NCBI GenBank assembly: GCA_036417435.1
Contig: CM070913.1
Coordinates: 5,374,680 to 5,438,679, forward strand
From: Inia geoffrensis
Lineage: Eukaryota; Chordata; Mammalia; Artiodactyla; Iniidae
Length of the DNA stretch: 64,000 nt
Reading direction: 5' to 3'
Below, in pieces: positions 24,351 through 37,395 of this stretch. Numbering within the stretch: the stretch's first letter is position 1; every line of letters begins with the position of its first letter. The translations under genes were made by a program, and so were the position numbers. A model generated the notes under the pieces. The model was not told the DNA's origin and made no database searches. It saw only the letters and a program-made list of their open reading frames with translations.

Positions 24351-26639
24351 GGAGGTGATGGAGAGAGATCTAAGCCTCTGGTTTTCATTGCTTCTGAATG
24401 TACGTGGAGTTCAGTTTTGATTTTTGGACACTTATGACCATTTGATTTAACTGCCTTTCTGATTTCTCCCTATTTTCTGCGTATTTGTAGTTACCCGAGA
24501 ACCAATTTTCATCTACAACAGCTCACAGTAACTCGTTCAATCTCTCCTTTTTGGTGCACTGGAAAGATTCAGGACCATGTTTTCGATAGACGAAATTGCC
24601 CAGTGAATGTGTGTTCTTTTCAGTTTGGCTCTGGTCTTGGTGTGGTGAGCTGGCATAATCTTACAGCTGGTAACACTTTAACTTGTCAAGTTCCACCCAA
24701 ATTAATTTATAGACAGGGGAAATAAACAGAGGCCCAATTAGGTTGGAACACTGGAGCAGTTCAGTGGCAGACACCTATTCAATTATCTAGGTGGGCTGAA
24801 GAACGCTGACTTACCAGGTGCAATGCGGATTTTGAGACTGCTTTCCTTTTCTAGTTTTAAAGGTCCTCATACTTTTGGAGAGGAAATTGTGTGCTGTGTG
24901 AAGTCCAGATTTTCAGAAACCTTAGTTTTCTCAAAGCCACAGCCTCAAAAGAGACATGTGGGATGTTGACGTTTATTGAACTGAAAGGTCCATGTAGACT
25001 GCATCATGTAACCCTAAAGACCACTTGAAGTGGGAGTAAACAATTATTTTCAAAATTTAAGAAAAAAGGTGAATATTGGTTTGCCAAATTTGAGACTAGA
25101 GACATTTTCATAAATATTGGATGACCCCTGCAACTTTGGGAAACCAAACACTGACTACAAGGAAAAGAAAGTCAGAATATGAAATGTATCTAAATGCTTC
25201 CTTTCAATTCAGTAAAACTCATGGAAGAAATAATTCCTAGCGAAACCCGGAGCCACAGGTTTATCGCTTAGTTTTTACTCTTTATTTTTATTTATAGGGA
25301 ACTTAAGTGCATTTTCCCCCTGCTAGCTGCTGGCTGCATAGTCATCTGCTTGGAATAGCCCATGAAATCCAGCAGGCTGAACAGTTAATACATTCTGCAG
25401 TAGCATGTCAATATGAAAAAGAAATTTTACTCATTTGGATTTGGGACTAAAATAGGTCAGCTAGCCTTTTCATTTCTTTTGAGTAACCAATAGTCATGAC
25501 ATTTTCCAATTTTTAAATCTGCCAAACCAATATTTAATTTTGCATTAACTGCTCATAAACGTGGCTTCGGGGTTTCTGACCTTGGGTTTTATTTTTCCTC
25601 CCCTTAGCTCTGCAGGTGAATAGGGTCTGGATGTCCTCTCTTCCTAACTTCGGGAATGACTTTTTTTTTAAGAAGATCACTATACTTGGATAAGTTCTCG
25701 TAGATTTGAGGCCAAAAGCTACTGTTTTCTAACAATAAGGCCCTCACACTGACCCCTAAACTCAGTGCCATGTCTTGACCTAAGGAGAAGCTAATGAGGA
25801 AATTCAACCCTGCTGCCCTGGGCACTACTGCTCCCATCAATCAGGTACTCAGCAGCCCACAGGTCTTAGGGTGAGTTGTGTGGTCATAAACATAAAATAA
25901 AAATAATGTGATGAAGCCTGCCATGAAAAATTGTCTCAGAAAAATGAACTAGCAGTTGCTAGAGCTGTCAGACTACTTAAAGTAAGTGGTAAATGACGCC
26001 GTCATCTAAATATGGTTTATTGGCATCCTGACCAGTTAGGCTCACTGCAGAAGTATTGGCTTTATTTTAATCCCAATAACTCTGTCACTGATTAAGTTTT
26101 AGTCAGTGGTACATGTTGATTTTTGGCAGCCAGCCATGACAATTTCATGGTGGTTTCAGTTTTATTACTTCATATCATTATTTTTTTTTCATATCATTAT
26201 TTTTTAATCTGTTGCCCCTGGGGCTCTAAAAAGCAGATACTTTTAGCTCACGTAATATGAAAAAATTGCTAAGTTTCCTACCAAAGAGAACTGCACGCCT
26301 ATGTCAGAGGGGACATGCAAGCTCTGGTGGACATCTGACTCCCCCAGGCCCCTTGCCTCTGCTCTGGGGTCTCTGTGTTACATCTTAGTCTTCTTCTCTA
26401 GTCAGCTTGAATGTGGACCAGCCAGTGGAGCTGGGCTTCTGTCCTTGCCTCGCTTTCACCCACCTTCCACGCTGCAGCAGAGAACTGAGGACACGAGAAT
26501 TCAGAACTCACTCTCCTCCCTGAAGTTGGGACCACTTACAAGGTGTTAAAAGCTTGTTGACCTGTGATACAAAAAACAAAACAAAACAGAACAGAACTTC
26601 AGGACGAAGGAAGAACGTTCTGAACTTAAAGGCGAAAAG
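24351..26639. other. unannotated interval, partly repeat-poor
   Basis: Mostly AT-rich unique sequence. 25220-25560 is repeat-free and contains many short homeodomain-like TAAT/ATTA cores. A tandem duplication of about 18 bp, tcatatcattattttttt, lies at 26170-26205. No coding region recognised. Confidence 0.4.
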
Positions 26640-27840
26640 CCTATGTGCTGAGACGAGATGGCACAGACTCGTCTTTCCCTGCCCCCTCCTCTGAATACTG
26701 TGAGTACCTTAGGAATAAGTCCTCAGCAAATCAACCAAGGACTCTGAAAGGTAGGGAGAAGATGGACCGACAGAGGCCTCAAGATTTGAGGAAGGACAGA
26801 GCGGGGAGTTTCCTGGATGCTGTTTTTAGGTTTGGAGAGGGGTTTATTTTTTTTCTGGAGTGGGTACTGGAGCGGTCTGCAACCCAGAATCGTGAACTGA
26901 TAGAGAAAAACGAGCAAATAACAAAACCAGGAAAGCCTCTCTCTGTCCAAGAGTTGGGGAAGGGGCAGCACAGCAGAAATTTGATGCCCACCAGGGTGGT
27001 GGCATCAGCAAGGCCACCACCATCACACAGGGTCAGCGACAGCGTTAGAAGAACCCAGCCAGGGAGCCCTAAGCTGCCCCAAATCCTGGGGCAGGGTCAG
27101 CAGGGTCCAGGGGAGACCTGTCCCCCATACCCAGGGCAACAGTGACCTCGTCTGCTGGCCCCTGTGCCACAAACTGGGCCCTCCACCCAGTGGCAGAAAG
27201 CAACCCAGGTCTGGTGTTCTTTGACATCAGACCCAATGGCACCAGCAGCCAGGCAGCAGTGACAGGGTTTCTAGAGCTTTAGTGTCACCAGGAGAATGAA
27301 GATGACCACGATAACATTTAAAGGGCTCTGAAAATAATACTAAATTGTCATTGGAACTACAGATCATAAAAATAATCCAGGGTCTACACCCCAAACCCAA
27401 ATAGAGTACTGAAAAATAGAAGGCTTAAATAGACTCAAAAATCTCCTAACGTAATATCTAAACTATTTAAGATACTGAAAAATCACCAGTGATATGAAGA
27501 AACAGGAAAAATACAACTCCAGTGAGATAAGAAAATCAAATGACCCCCAACATTGAGGTGATTCATATGCCGGAATCATCCAACAAATATTTAAACAGTC
27601 ATCATAAAATTGTTAAACACATAATTGTCTTCAATCATTTTAAAAAGTAAAAAATTACGGCAAATAAATACAATTTAAAAAGAGGATCTATGTGGAAATT
27701 ATGGAATCGAAAAATATAGTAATCAAAATGAAAGCTCACTAGATCACCTAAATAGTAAGTAAGTAAGTAATAGTAAGTAAGAGAGTAAGTAAGTAATAAT
27801 AGTAAGAGATGACAAAGTGCAGAATCACAGAGCATCACAG
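26640..27840 (+). mobile_element. possible L1 5' leader and ORF1 region
   Basis: The purine-rich start (26640-27300) and the A-rich continuation (27300-27840) precede the clear L1 ORF2 remnant in the same orientation. They have the composition of an old L1 leader plus ORF1 (for example 'gccccaaatcctggggcagggtcagcag'). The assignment rests mainly on position and composition. The 166-codon plus-strand open frame at 26645-27145 falls here and shows no recognised domain. Confidence 0.35.
27751..27806. repeat. (AGTA)n low-complexity tract
   Basis: Imperfect tetranucleotide tract built from agta/gtaagt units with two interruptions. Confidence 0.85.
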
Positions 27841-29700
27841 AATGTGATAAAGATAAAAATAGATATTAATAAAACTAAAAACAGAAGTAATAGAGAAACC
27901 ATTGAAACAAAAAGCTGAGTCTTTGATAAAAATAAAATATCAATGAAATCTCTAGCAAGGCTGACAAAAATAAAAATGGAAAAGACACAAACTACCGATA
28001 TCAGGAGTGGAGTCAAAGATACTGCCACAGGTCCTTCAACCAATAAAAGGATAACAAGGGATTACTATGAACAACTTTATGTCCATAAATTCAGCAACAA
28101 ACCTTCCTCAACCACAAATTGCCAAAGCTCACTCAAAGAGAAATAGGCCAAGACAGGCCTACAACCAAGAAAGAAATCTAAATGTAACCAATAGCCTCTT
28201 GAAAAGAAATCTCCACGCCCATACGGTTACACTGTATATCTTTACCAAATAAAGAATTAACAGCAATTTTACACAATCTGCCAAAAACAGACTAGGAGGG
28301 GCATTTCCCAACTCATTTTATAAGGCCATTATCTTCTTGCTAGAAAAAATTATACATATATAGGCAGTACAAAAAAAAGACAACTTCAGACAAATATATC
28401 TCATGAAGTTAGTTACAGAATTCCTCAACAAAATATTAGCTGATTGAATTCAGCGATGTGAATGAACTATAATGTACCATAAATAGATAGGACTCGTTCT
28501 AAGGATGCAAGGAAGCCTGGTTCAATTGACAGTCATTAGTGTAATCTAACATAAAGCTAATGAAGAAAAAGAGTATAATCATATTATGTGAAGCAGAAAA
28601 AGTATTTAACAAAATTCAACAGTTCTTGATTTTTTAAAAATATCAGCTTACTAGGCATAGAGGGAACTTCTTCCACTTGATAAAGAGCATCTACAAAAAA
28701 CCTATTGCAAATATCCTACTTAATGGTGGAAGACTGAATATTTTCACTCTAAGATTGGGAACAAAACAAAAATGTCCACTCTCACAATGGCTATTCAACA
28801 GAGTTCTGGAAGTTTTAGCCAGTACAGTAAGATAAGAAAAATAAATAAGAGATCTACAAATTGGAAAGGAAGATATACAACTATCCCTATCTACATAAAA
28901 CATGATCTTCTATGCATAAAATTCCAGGGAATTCACAACGAATACAACAAACCTAATAATTTACAACAAACCATCCAGGACTAATAAGTGAGTTCAGCAA
29001 GGTTGGGAAATACAAGTTCAATACAAAATATCAATTGCGTTTCTTTATACTAACAATTAACATGCAGAAACCAGACTTGAACTTGTGATACTATTTAAAA
29101 GCACTCCAAAGGAAATGAAGTACTTAAGTTTAAAACTATCAAAACATGGACCAGATCTGTATCCAAAAAATTACGTAACACTGTTTTTTTTTTTTTTAAA
29201 GGAAGTCCTAAATAAACAAAGATATGTTGTGTTCATACATTGGACATTTCCACAAACCAAAAATATCAGTTGTCCCCAAACTGATCTATTAAGTTTAATG
29301 CAGTTGCTAACAAAATCAAAGAAATGTAATTTATAGATATACACAAGCTTATTTAACATTTATATGCAAAGAAAAAGCCCTAGAATAGCCAAAATAATTA
29401 TTCAAAGGAACCATAAAGTGACAGGGATTCTTCTCTATATTAAGGCTCTCTTCATAGCTGAATTAATCAAGACAGTGTGGCCCAAAGATAGATGCATAGA
29501 TCAACGGAATAAAATAGGGAGCCCAGAAGTAAAACCATGCAAATATGCCCAACTGATTTTTGACAAAGACAGAAAAGCAATTCAAAGGAGAAAAGATAAC
29601 CTCTAAATGAATGGTGCTGGAGAAATTTGATGGCTATGGGCAAAAATATGAACCTTGACCTAAATCTATTATACATTTAATACAAAAGCAACTCAAAACA
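27841..29700 (+). mobile_element. L1 LINE ORF2 remnant, plus strand
   Basis: Nearly 1.9 kb that follows the L1 ORF2 order: 'agagaaaccattgaaacaaaaagctgagtc', 'atgaaatctctagcaaggctgacaaa', 'attactatgaacaactttatgtccataaattc', 'ttcctcaacaaaatattagctgattgaattcagc' (about 28420-28455), 'tatcctacttaatggtggaagactgaat', and 'ccaaagatagatgcatagatcaacggaataaaatagggagcccagaagtaaa' near 29481-29532. It spans the end of the endonuclease domain through the reverse-transcriptase domain. Stops and frameshifts break the frame, so it is inactive. Short open frames of 60-80 codons inside are fragments of ORF2. Confidence 0.85.
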
Positions 29701-30317
29701 AACTATAAAATCCAGAAAAGATTGTTAATATTTATTTTCTCTTTGCTCCACCAGGATTACCTAAACGGTGCAGAAAGAATGATGCTTACCCCAGTATAGA
29801 CCTGTGTCTCCTGTACATATGAACAGTTTCAGTTTCCAGAAAGTTCCATTGTTTCCCTTTTATCTACAACATTCTTCTTCTCCTCTCTCTCCTCCTGCAC
29901 CTTGCTAGCCCCCAAGGATGGACGGTAAGGAAGACACCTCCAACCACACCAGGATGGGATGAGAGCTGTGTTCTTCTAGCCCTCAGCTCCTTTGAACCCC
30001 GTCGTGGTGGTCCCTTCCCATCCCGTGTCCATCAGATGTCCTCCTCCCATCTGATCTCCTCAGAACTGGGCACCTCCACTCACCTCTCCTTCCCTTCTGC
30101 ACCTAGGAGAGTACCTGAAATACAGTCAGTGTTCCCTTTGGCTGCATTGATTTCTACAATCAATTTGCCCAAAGATTAAGTGAACTCTTTGTGGTTTGCT
30201 TTGGTTTGAACTATTTGATTTTGGGGTGAATTGAGATAAAGTCAGAGACTAAGACTGAGGAAAAACAGAGATTTACCAAACCTAATAGCTTATAGACACT
30301 AGTTGTTAAGCAGTAGA
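29701..30317. other. unannotated interval
   Basis: Unique-looking sequence with a pyrimidine-rich stretch at 29870-30110. No gene or repeat recognised. Confidence 0.45.
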
Positions 30318-30480
30318 CATTTGAGTCAGAAACACAAGAATTTCAATTTTATCTCCACCACCAAGTACATGTGTGATCTTAAACTACTGAAATTCTCTTA
30401 GCCTCAGGGGTTTCTATACTTTAAATTGGGGTAGTAATAGTGGCTACTTTATAGTGTAAAATTCAGTAAAATTATCCATT
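30318..30480 (+). mobile_element. MIR SINE relic
   Basis: It contains 'gtgtgatcttaaactactgaaattctcttagcctcaggggtttctatactttaaattggggtagtaatagtggctac', collinear with the MIR core ('gtgtgacc..gggcaagtca.ttaacctctctgagcctcagtttc..atctgtaaaatggggataataatag'). The core is well enough kept for a firm call. Confidence 0.8.
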
Positions 30481-31735
30481 GGTTTAATTGTGATTATTAC
30501 CATATTATTCCATCATTTGAAAGATTAGATCTCTTCAAGTGCTGTGGCAATATAAAATGATACAATTGGATTTATATCTATCTATGTTGGATCTATATAA
30601 CATCTACGTCTGTACAAATGATAATTTTTGAGCATAAAGTTTATCTCATTTTAGTCTCAACATTCTCAGGTATATTTTTTAGACATATATTGCATGTGGG
30701 GTTTTGTGGGTTTAAAAAATGATAAGCCAACATCCATTTATTTCTGAAGGTGACTATTTGTTGTTTAATTGGCACAGATATCTCTGAAAAAAGTTGATAT
30801 GAAAAATTATGTCTTTTCTTCACTGACTCATGTGAAACACATTCTTGAGTTAGTACATTATAGCAGGTTTAGATTTCCTTGTTACTTGTTATGATGTTGG
30901 CACTTAGCTCATGGTTAACACAAAGTACTTACCACCATCAAAAATAACAAGAACAATTGTTAAAATTGTGGAACTAATGACTGCCACCCATTAGCTCTCT
31001 GCAACAGTGCAACCTCACAGGTTGCTCTGGATTCAGGTACCCAATTTTGGTAAAAATCTCTTTTCTGTGTTCATTTCACTAAACAATAGCTACAAAGTTT
31101 TCCTCCCCTTTCTCTTCGTTGCCTACAGTGGGTCCACTTGCCAGAACCAATAGACTGACTTCAAGTAGAATTTTATATTAGTAATCATGTCTTATCACTT
31201 ATACTCTAGTACATTAGACTCTAGAAGGAAGATGATGTCCCTAGATTATACCAGTTTGCTCTACTGAGGAGAAGATTAGAAACTATGATTGCCTATTTTT
31301 TTATAGACTTCAAGAAATACCTTGGGACTTGACTGCAAGATTTTCCTCCAGGACAAAGGCTCTTTCTCATCTTCCTAGGACAAGCTATGTTCTATGCATT
31401 TCATTCACGAATTTGTCTCTCAAGCTGATGTTCACCAGCTTATGCTTATAGGAATTCCTGCTCATTTTAATAAAAGATATGTAATGATAACATAATTCTT
31501 AATAAGTTATTGATACTTGAGATGACTCGCTCAACATAGATTAAAGCTATAACATCCCATTCTATCCACACCATAATTTGATACCTGTGTAGAGGTAAGT
31601 TAGTGCCTTGTGATCCTGAAGTCCATGTGACTAACAGGGTTAATGCCCCATTTCTCCCTTGCTATGAACTGTACAGAATAAGACTAAGAACGTTCTTATC
31701 GCCAAAGACAGCTATGCAATCCCATACAATTTTCC
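30481..31735. other. unannotated AT-rich interval
   Basis: AT-rich unique sequence. I see no repeat or coding region that I can name. Confidence 0.45.
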
Positions 31736-32495
31736 TTTTTTTTTTTTTTTTTTTTTTTGCACTTACCAACACCATGTTGCTACATTTGGATGGGAACAGT
31801 ATTCTGTAGTTAGTCATGTATGCACAGATTGGAACCAAACTGACTACCATTCTCTTAAGAAACCTGAGCCAGTGCTGGGACCGACTCTGTACCATGTGGG
31901 AGCATCTTGTTTGTAGGCTCAATCCTTCAGCGCGTGAGTCGTCCAACGTGGACCTGGGGCGACACTTCCTGGCACAGACTGTGCTGAGACATGACCTCCT
32001 CCCTGGAGGTCTGGAGACTGTGGCTGAGCAAGCCGGTAGAGGTGAAGAACAAGGCTCTTCCGTGAGACACCTGCAGGGGTGAGGCCTCTGCCGGGTCGTC
32101 AGGCAGGGAACGACAGCTCTCGGCCGGAGATGGGCTTTCCTGGAATTCTGCCATGGAGGCCTCTGGCTTTCGTAGTGTCTGAGTGGGATTGGGTTCCTTT
32201 GAGCCTCTTGTTTCCATTTGCCAAGACATCCAAAGACTGGCCATTCCACAATCCTTAATCCGATAATTATCAGTGACCTATCCCATGCAAGAACCACAGC
32301 TACCACGTAGCCAAGCATCTCACCGCCTTGTGTTTTATCGTGACTTGCCACAGAAGCATCCTTAGAAATGGTCAAGCTGCTCCATATGGAAGGTACCACC
32401 ACCTGCTTACCACGAGCAACAGGTTCTTCATAGCTGCTGGACACGGAATAGCTCAGACCCACAGTCCTCCTTTGAGGTCTGCTTTCCAGGGTCAC
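31662..32495 (-). other. unassigned 277-codon open frame ending in a poly-A (retrocopy candidate)
   Basis: The minus strand stays open for 277 codons from an ATG near 32495, across GC-balanced sequence, into a 23-base A run (T run 31736-31758 on plus) and out to a stop at 31662. A second minus-strand frame (31927-32244, 105 codons) is open over the middle. The A run after transcript-like sequence would fit a processed retrocopy. Against this, no AATAAA precedes the tail, I found no flanking duplication, and no domain or parent gene is recognisable. The protein has only one hydrophobic patch (residues ~60-80) and basic, cysteine-rich low-complexity sequence after it. An LTR relic next to a chance A run is an equally good reading, so I do not call it a gene. 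Confidence 0.3.
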
Positions 32496-33729
32496 ACAGT
32501 GTTTTAGCCTGGCTTCCCCAGAAACCAGAGCCAGAGCAAAGGTGTCCTCACTTCTATAAGTCCTTTAGGGCCTCAGTCCCAGGGAACAGGAGTGAGGGAA
32601 GACAGCAGTGAGGTGGGGCAGGAGGAAAAGGTGACAGAAGCGTGCATTTCCCAGCGGCCCCTGCTTGGTGTGGTCACCACTTAGGTGTGCTGGACCATCT
32701 CCTGGAGAGATGGAGAAAGGGCCTCCTCCAAGTTGTCTGTCTGGGGTAAGAAGAGAAGAGAATCTGACCAGCTCTAGTCAACGGTTTGTCACCTGTGACA
32801 TGAATTCCCTGGCACTTCTGGGCTGCATGTGCGTTGGTGGCCCATCTCATGCCTCTGTGTCAACCAAGAATCCTAGAGGCAAGAAGTGTGAGTGCCTCAG
32901 AGGCCACTCAGGGCCACCTGCTGCTGGACACCTGCAGGGGACAAGGAAGGCCGTGGAGCAAGGGCAGGTGGGTGGGGACCCGGCTGTGCGTGGAGGTGTT
33001 GATGAGGCCGGTGTGGACGTCCTCCGTGTCCCTCTTACATGTGCACTGCTGGGCACGGGGCCTAGGTCTGGAGCCCATGCCCACATGCTCTACAGTAAGC
33101 CAATTAATACATAGGTGATTATGGGGAGGAGACCAGGAAGTAACAAATGCTTCATTTTAAGGCAACCCATCCCGCTTTTCCTTTTCTATCACAGACAGTC
33201 GTCGGGCTCATGCCCCAAACTTTACTCAGACTCTTAGAGATGATGAGTGATACCGGGGACGCCAGGGGGATGCTTCCTGCGCATCCCGTTTTCTCATCAA
33301 TAAAGTGTGTAAGTTGTTTGTGTGTTTGGCACGAGGGAGAATGGCCACCTTTGTATTGCAGGGGCTGGTAATCTAATTTGCGCAGCCAAAGAATGGTCTC
33401 TGTGATCTAATTCTCAATCTACTACAGGATTGAGATGAAGACCAAATCATCTTAGAGGATCTAATAATCTCGTTTCGATCGATTGGTTTCTGAGGCAGTA
33501 TCCTTTGGTTGAGACTTTTCAGATAAGTAAAGAAAATTAGGTTGAAAGCAAAATGCGTCTTTCTAAAATGCGGCTTGCACACAGCCTGCTCTGGCCCGGG
33601 GCAGCTGGGCAATCTCTCCTGGGGGTGTTTGGGGCCCATGGAGGGGCAGTTACTGTACTCAGCCAAGGCCACCGCTCAGCAGCTCTATGGAGAAAACGCT
33701 GCGGTTTCTCCCATTGACTGCCTGAAATA
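32496..33729. other. unannotated GC-richer interval
   Basis: GC-richer stretch (especially 32640-33110) giving overlapping open frames of 79-149 codons on both strands with no recognised domain. No repeat can be named. Confidence 0.45.
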
Positions 33730-34900
33730 AAATAATCTATGATGCATGAACAAGTCTAAATGAAATAATAATATCCTTAGCAGTGAAAAACGGATTGGTA
33801 ATACAGTAATTGAGCAGATTTATTGCCATCTCCTTGAGCTAGCCTGCTGAAACAGCCGGCTATTTTATTTAATCTCATATCAGAGGAATTACTGGCTGGT
33901 AATCCATTGTTAAACATCATTTAGAATGATGGATGAAAATGTCAGCTTTTCCAACATAATCAATTCATATCTCATTAGCACATATTATTTATGATTCTCA
34001 TAATGGGACCTGCAGGGGTCTCCAAGGGAAGATGGAGACCTCAGCTGTTGTCGAAATGAGATGAGATATACTGTAGCTTATGAGTTAATAACTGCATATA
34101 AAAAAATACCTCTCCACAGTATTGATTGTTCTTCCCATTTTACGAATGAATTGAGTTACTGGGCTGCCAGGTGCTGCGTATGGCTGTGGATCGTGTGTCC
34201 AGCGGTACCATCACCGATGCTTTGGAGGGCTAATAATGTAGCTCGAATATTTTCAAAAGAAAGATCTGCTCCAACTATTTTTAAAATGAGAAAGTGATTG
34301 AGGAGGAGTTTCCCCTCTGCTAGGAAAGCCAGCCCTTGAATGTCAAGTACAGGAACCCCTCTGCGGCTGCTGCTAAGGATGGGGCCCTTGCTTTCCCCTC
34401 ACCACCTATGAAGATAAATCGACATATTCCTGCAGCTCCAGCCCAGTTGCTTTTTAAGGATACTCTCTACCCTGTGCTGCCTCCAAGACCAACGAAAAGC
34501 AAACCTTGATTCATGGACTTCATGCCTCTGATGGCGCATCGGTAATCACGGTTACCGTGTCAACTGCTGCCTCAATTAAAGTACATTTGAGAATCATTTT
34601 ATGCTTCAGCTCATAAACATCAATAAAGGAAAATGAGTAATAAATGACTGTCTAGAGTACAAAGGACCAGCTCATATTTCAGATGAAAATGAAGACAAAA
34701 TGTAGCTTTTATTTGCCTGTGGAATTCCCATTAACTGCATCACTGACAAGAAAGGGCTGGATCAATAGCTGGCCGGCCGCAGAAAACCATTTCTGGCTGT
34801 TCAGCGGCCAATGCAAAAGGAAAACCGTCATATTGTGATCTTTATCAGGTAATCTTCATTACACTGGACCAATGATATATGTATATGCCGCTCAGCTAGG
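33730..34900. promoter_or_regulatory. candidate distal regulatory block
   Basis: A repeat-free stretch dense in short developmental transcription-factor-like cores: 'gtaatacagtaattgagcagatttattgcc' (33796-33825 region), 'ggaattactggctggtaatccattg', 'tttatttaatctcat', 'ggtaatcttcattacactgg' near 34848. It has no open frame of note and no transposon relic. This texture is typical of conserved noncoding elements in gene deserts. Conservation cannot be measured from one sequence, so this is inference only. Confidence 0.3.
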
Positions 34901-36699
34901 GGCACTTCTAATTCTTGGTCCTATTTGTGGTTTGAGTGCAGAGGGATCACAAATTATTTGTTTACGGTGATGAAAAACCTTCAGTGTTCATTCCTTTTAT
35001 TCTTTTTATAGGTAATCCATGTCTGGGAACTTTCTCTCAAGGACTCCTTTATTCACTCAGGATTTTTAAGAAAGTATTATATCAAAGGTTACCTTCCTAT
35101 CTCCTCCGAGGGAAGAAGAACATGCCAGGACGGTGCTGGGCTTGATAGAGGGATTTGTAAGCTCCTTCCCCACGCTCTTGAAAAGATTTCTGCTTTCTTT
35201 GTGAGTCGCTGTTCTCTCTTCAATTGCACAGGAAGTGTTGCCAGCCGTCCACAAGGAATAGAAACGAACACCTCCTATGGCATGCAAATACAGCAAAACT
35301 TGTTCCTTTTGCATTCTGTGTGCCTGCAAGAAAACAAAGAAAAAAGAAGAGGGTGAGAAATTGGATCAGCCATTTCAGAAAGAACCCTTCTGCCTGAAAG
35401 CCAAGCTAATGTGAAGGAATTCGATGTTGTTTACCAACAGTGGTTCAGTTAAATGGCGTCCAAGGAGGCACCCCGCAGAAGGATAAGTTAAAGAGGAGAA
35501 CAGGTGGGGAAAAAAGACACAACATTCCCTAGGAGACAGGATGGAAGGTGGGAACAGCGTTACTAACAGTTACAGAGAGAGCAATTCTAACGTTTCCCCT
35601 TGATGGAAACCTTTGATCCTGATGGATCCTGATGTGCTTTTCAAATGTCATTACATCCTTAAGAATCTTTTCAAGGGAAATTGAACTGGATGACCCCTTG
35701 TTTAGGTTTCTCACCAGTGTGGATTTCATGAATTCAGTGGAGTAACCTATCAGGTCCTATAGACCCATCTCAAGGACGTCTGCATGTCTGACTTTTTTAT
35801 TCCTTGAGATTACTTATTATCAGTATTAAAATGCCTCTGTTGCACACATACCTCCTCTCTTCTTTTTTTTTTTTTTTTTTTTTTAACCACCAATAGCTAA
35901 ATTGCATCCTACTGGACTAATATAAATTTGACACCATTGTCACATTTCTCCTGCAATGTAAAATGTATTCACTTCCTCTTGAATGTGAAACTCTGAAAGC
36001 TAGGAATGTAGAGGAGAGAATAGCTTAAAATGTGATTTATATAAGAAATATAGTAGATGGTCTTTTAAATTATATATTTACTAAGTGATTTGTCAATAAA
36101 GGATCCTATCGTGGACTCTCTAGGTTTTCTTCTTTTCATACCTAGCAGTTTGGCTCAGCAGTCTTTTTTATTTTTCAGATGTCAGTGATATCAGGACAGT
36201 GGTAGGTGTGAGGTTGGGGTACGTTGTCACTTCCTCTGTGTTCTCAGGGAAGTGACTCTCTAATTAACAAGGGCAGTTTAATCAGTTTTCAAACATAGTT
36301 TCTGGAACATCAAAAGACCCACAAGAATGACTCTCATGGCTTTTCTTGGATTTTTCTTTTAGGAAAAGGGATCATTACGTAAAGCTTCTTGCAATCAGAC
36401 CCGCATATCCCACCTGCCATATGAATTATTTCAGAACCCAAGAGAACTACATTCAGAACTAGAACAGAGCAGCCAAATGGACATGTGGGTTTTAAAGGTT
36501 CTCTCACTCTTTGCCATTCATGCATTTACCCCACACTCGTAAGATAAATGAATAAATCTAATCACCACTATGAGATTCACATGGGCCCTTGGAGAATTTA
36601 CGTGGCTTATTTTCTCCATCATTGTTTTTAGGAAAGACACGTCTCAGTCAGATGAAGACTCAACAGTTAAAACATTTGACTGCCAGAAGAAGTCAGTGA
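34901..36699. other. unannotated interval
   Basis: Mixed unique sequence. A T run at 35863-35884 has no recognisable SINE body next to it. No gene recognised. Confidence 0.45.
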
Positions 36700-37395
36700 A
36701 ACCAAAGAGAAAAGGAACTGAGGACCGTCGTACGTTGCTGGTGGAAATGCAGAATTGTAGAATGGCGCCGCTACTTTGAAAAACAGTTTGGCAGTTTCTC
36801 AAAACATGAAACACAGAGTTACCACGTGACCCAGCCATTCCACTCCTACGTATCTACCCAAGAGAAATGGAAATGTAAGTTCACACGAAACCTAGTACCC
36901 CAATAGTCATAGCAGCATCGTTTCTTACGGTCTCAAAGTGGAAACCCAAATGTCCACCCACTAATGAAGGGATAAACGAAATGGGGCTTCTCTACACAGT
37001 GGAATACCTTGTCAACAATAAAAAGGAATGAAGTACTGATACACGTTACAATGTGGATGAACCTCGAAAATATTACGCCAAGTGAGAAGAAACAGACGAA
37101 ACCACATACGGCATGGGTGCCTTTACACGTACTGTCCAGAATAGGCAAATCCCAAAGACAGAAAGTAGAATGGTGGTTGCCTGTGACAATGAGGAGGGGA
37201 GAACGGAGAGTGATAATTAACAGATAAAGTGGTTTCTTGTTGGGGGTGGCGGGAGGCGATGGCAATGTTTTGGAATTAGATAGTGGCAATGACTGCAAAA
37301 CCCTGAATGTATTGACAGCCACCGAACTGCACACTTTAAATGGGTGAATTTTACGCTATATGAACTATATCTCAATAAAACAATACAATTAAAAA
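36700..37395 (+). mobile_element. L1M-type LINE 3' end
   Basis: Clear collinear L1 3' region: 'gtggaaatgcagaattgtagaatggcgcc', 'ctttgaaaaacagtttggcagtttctc', 'acccagccattccactcctacgtatctaccc', 'caaatgtccacccactaatgaa', 'cacagtggaataccttgtcaacaataaaaaggaatgaagt', and 'cttctcaataaaac'-like tail context near 37369-37397. It covers the end of ORF2 and the 3' UTR of an old L1. No duplication is visible at the right end. Confidence 0.85.

Noticed and set aside
26645..27145. 166-codon plus-strand open frame
   Set aside because: It probably falls in old L1 leader sequence ahead of the ORF2 remnant; no domain seen.
35863..35884. Long T run as the tail of a retrocopy
   Set aside because: No transcript-like or element body can be recognised next to it and no flanking duplication is visible.
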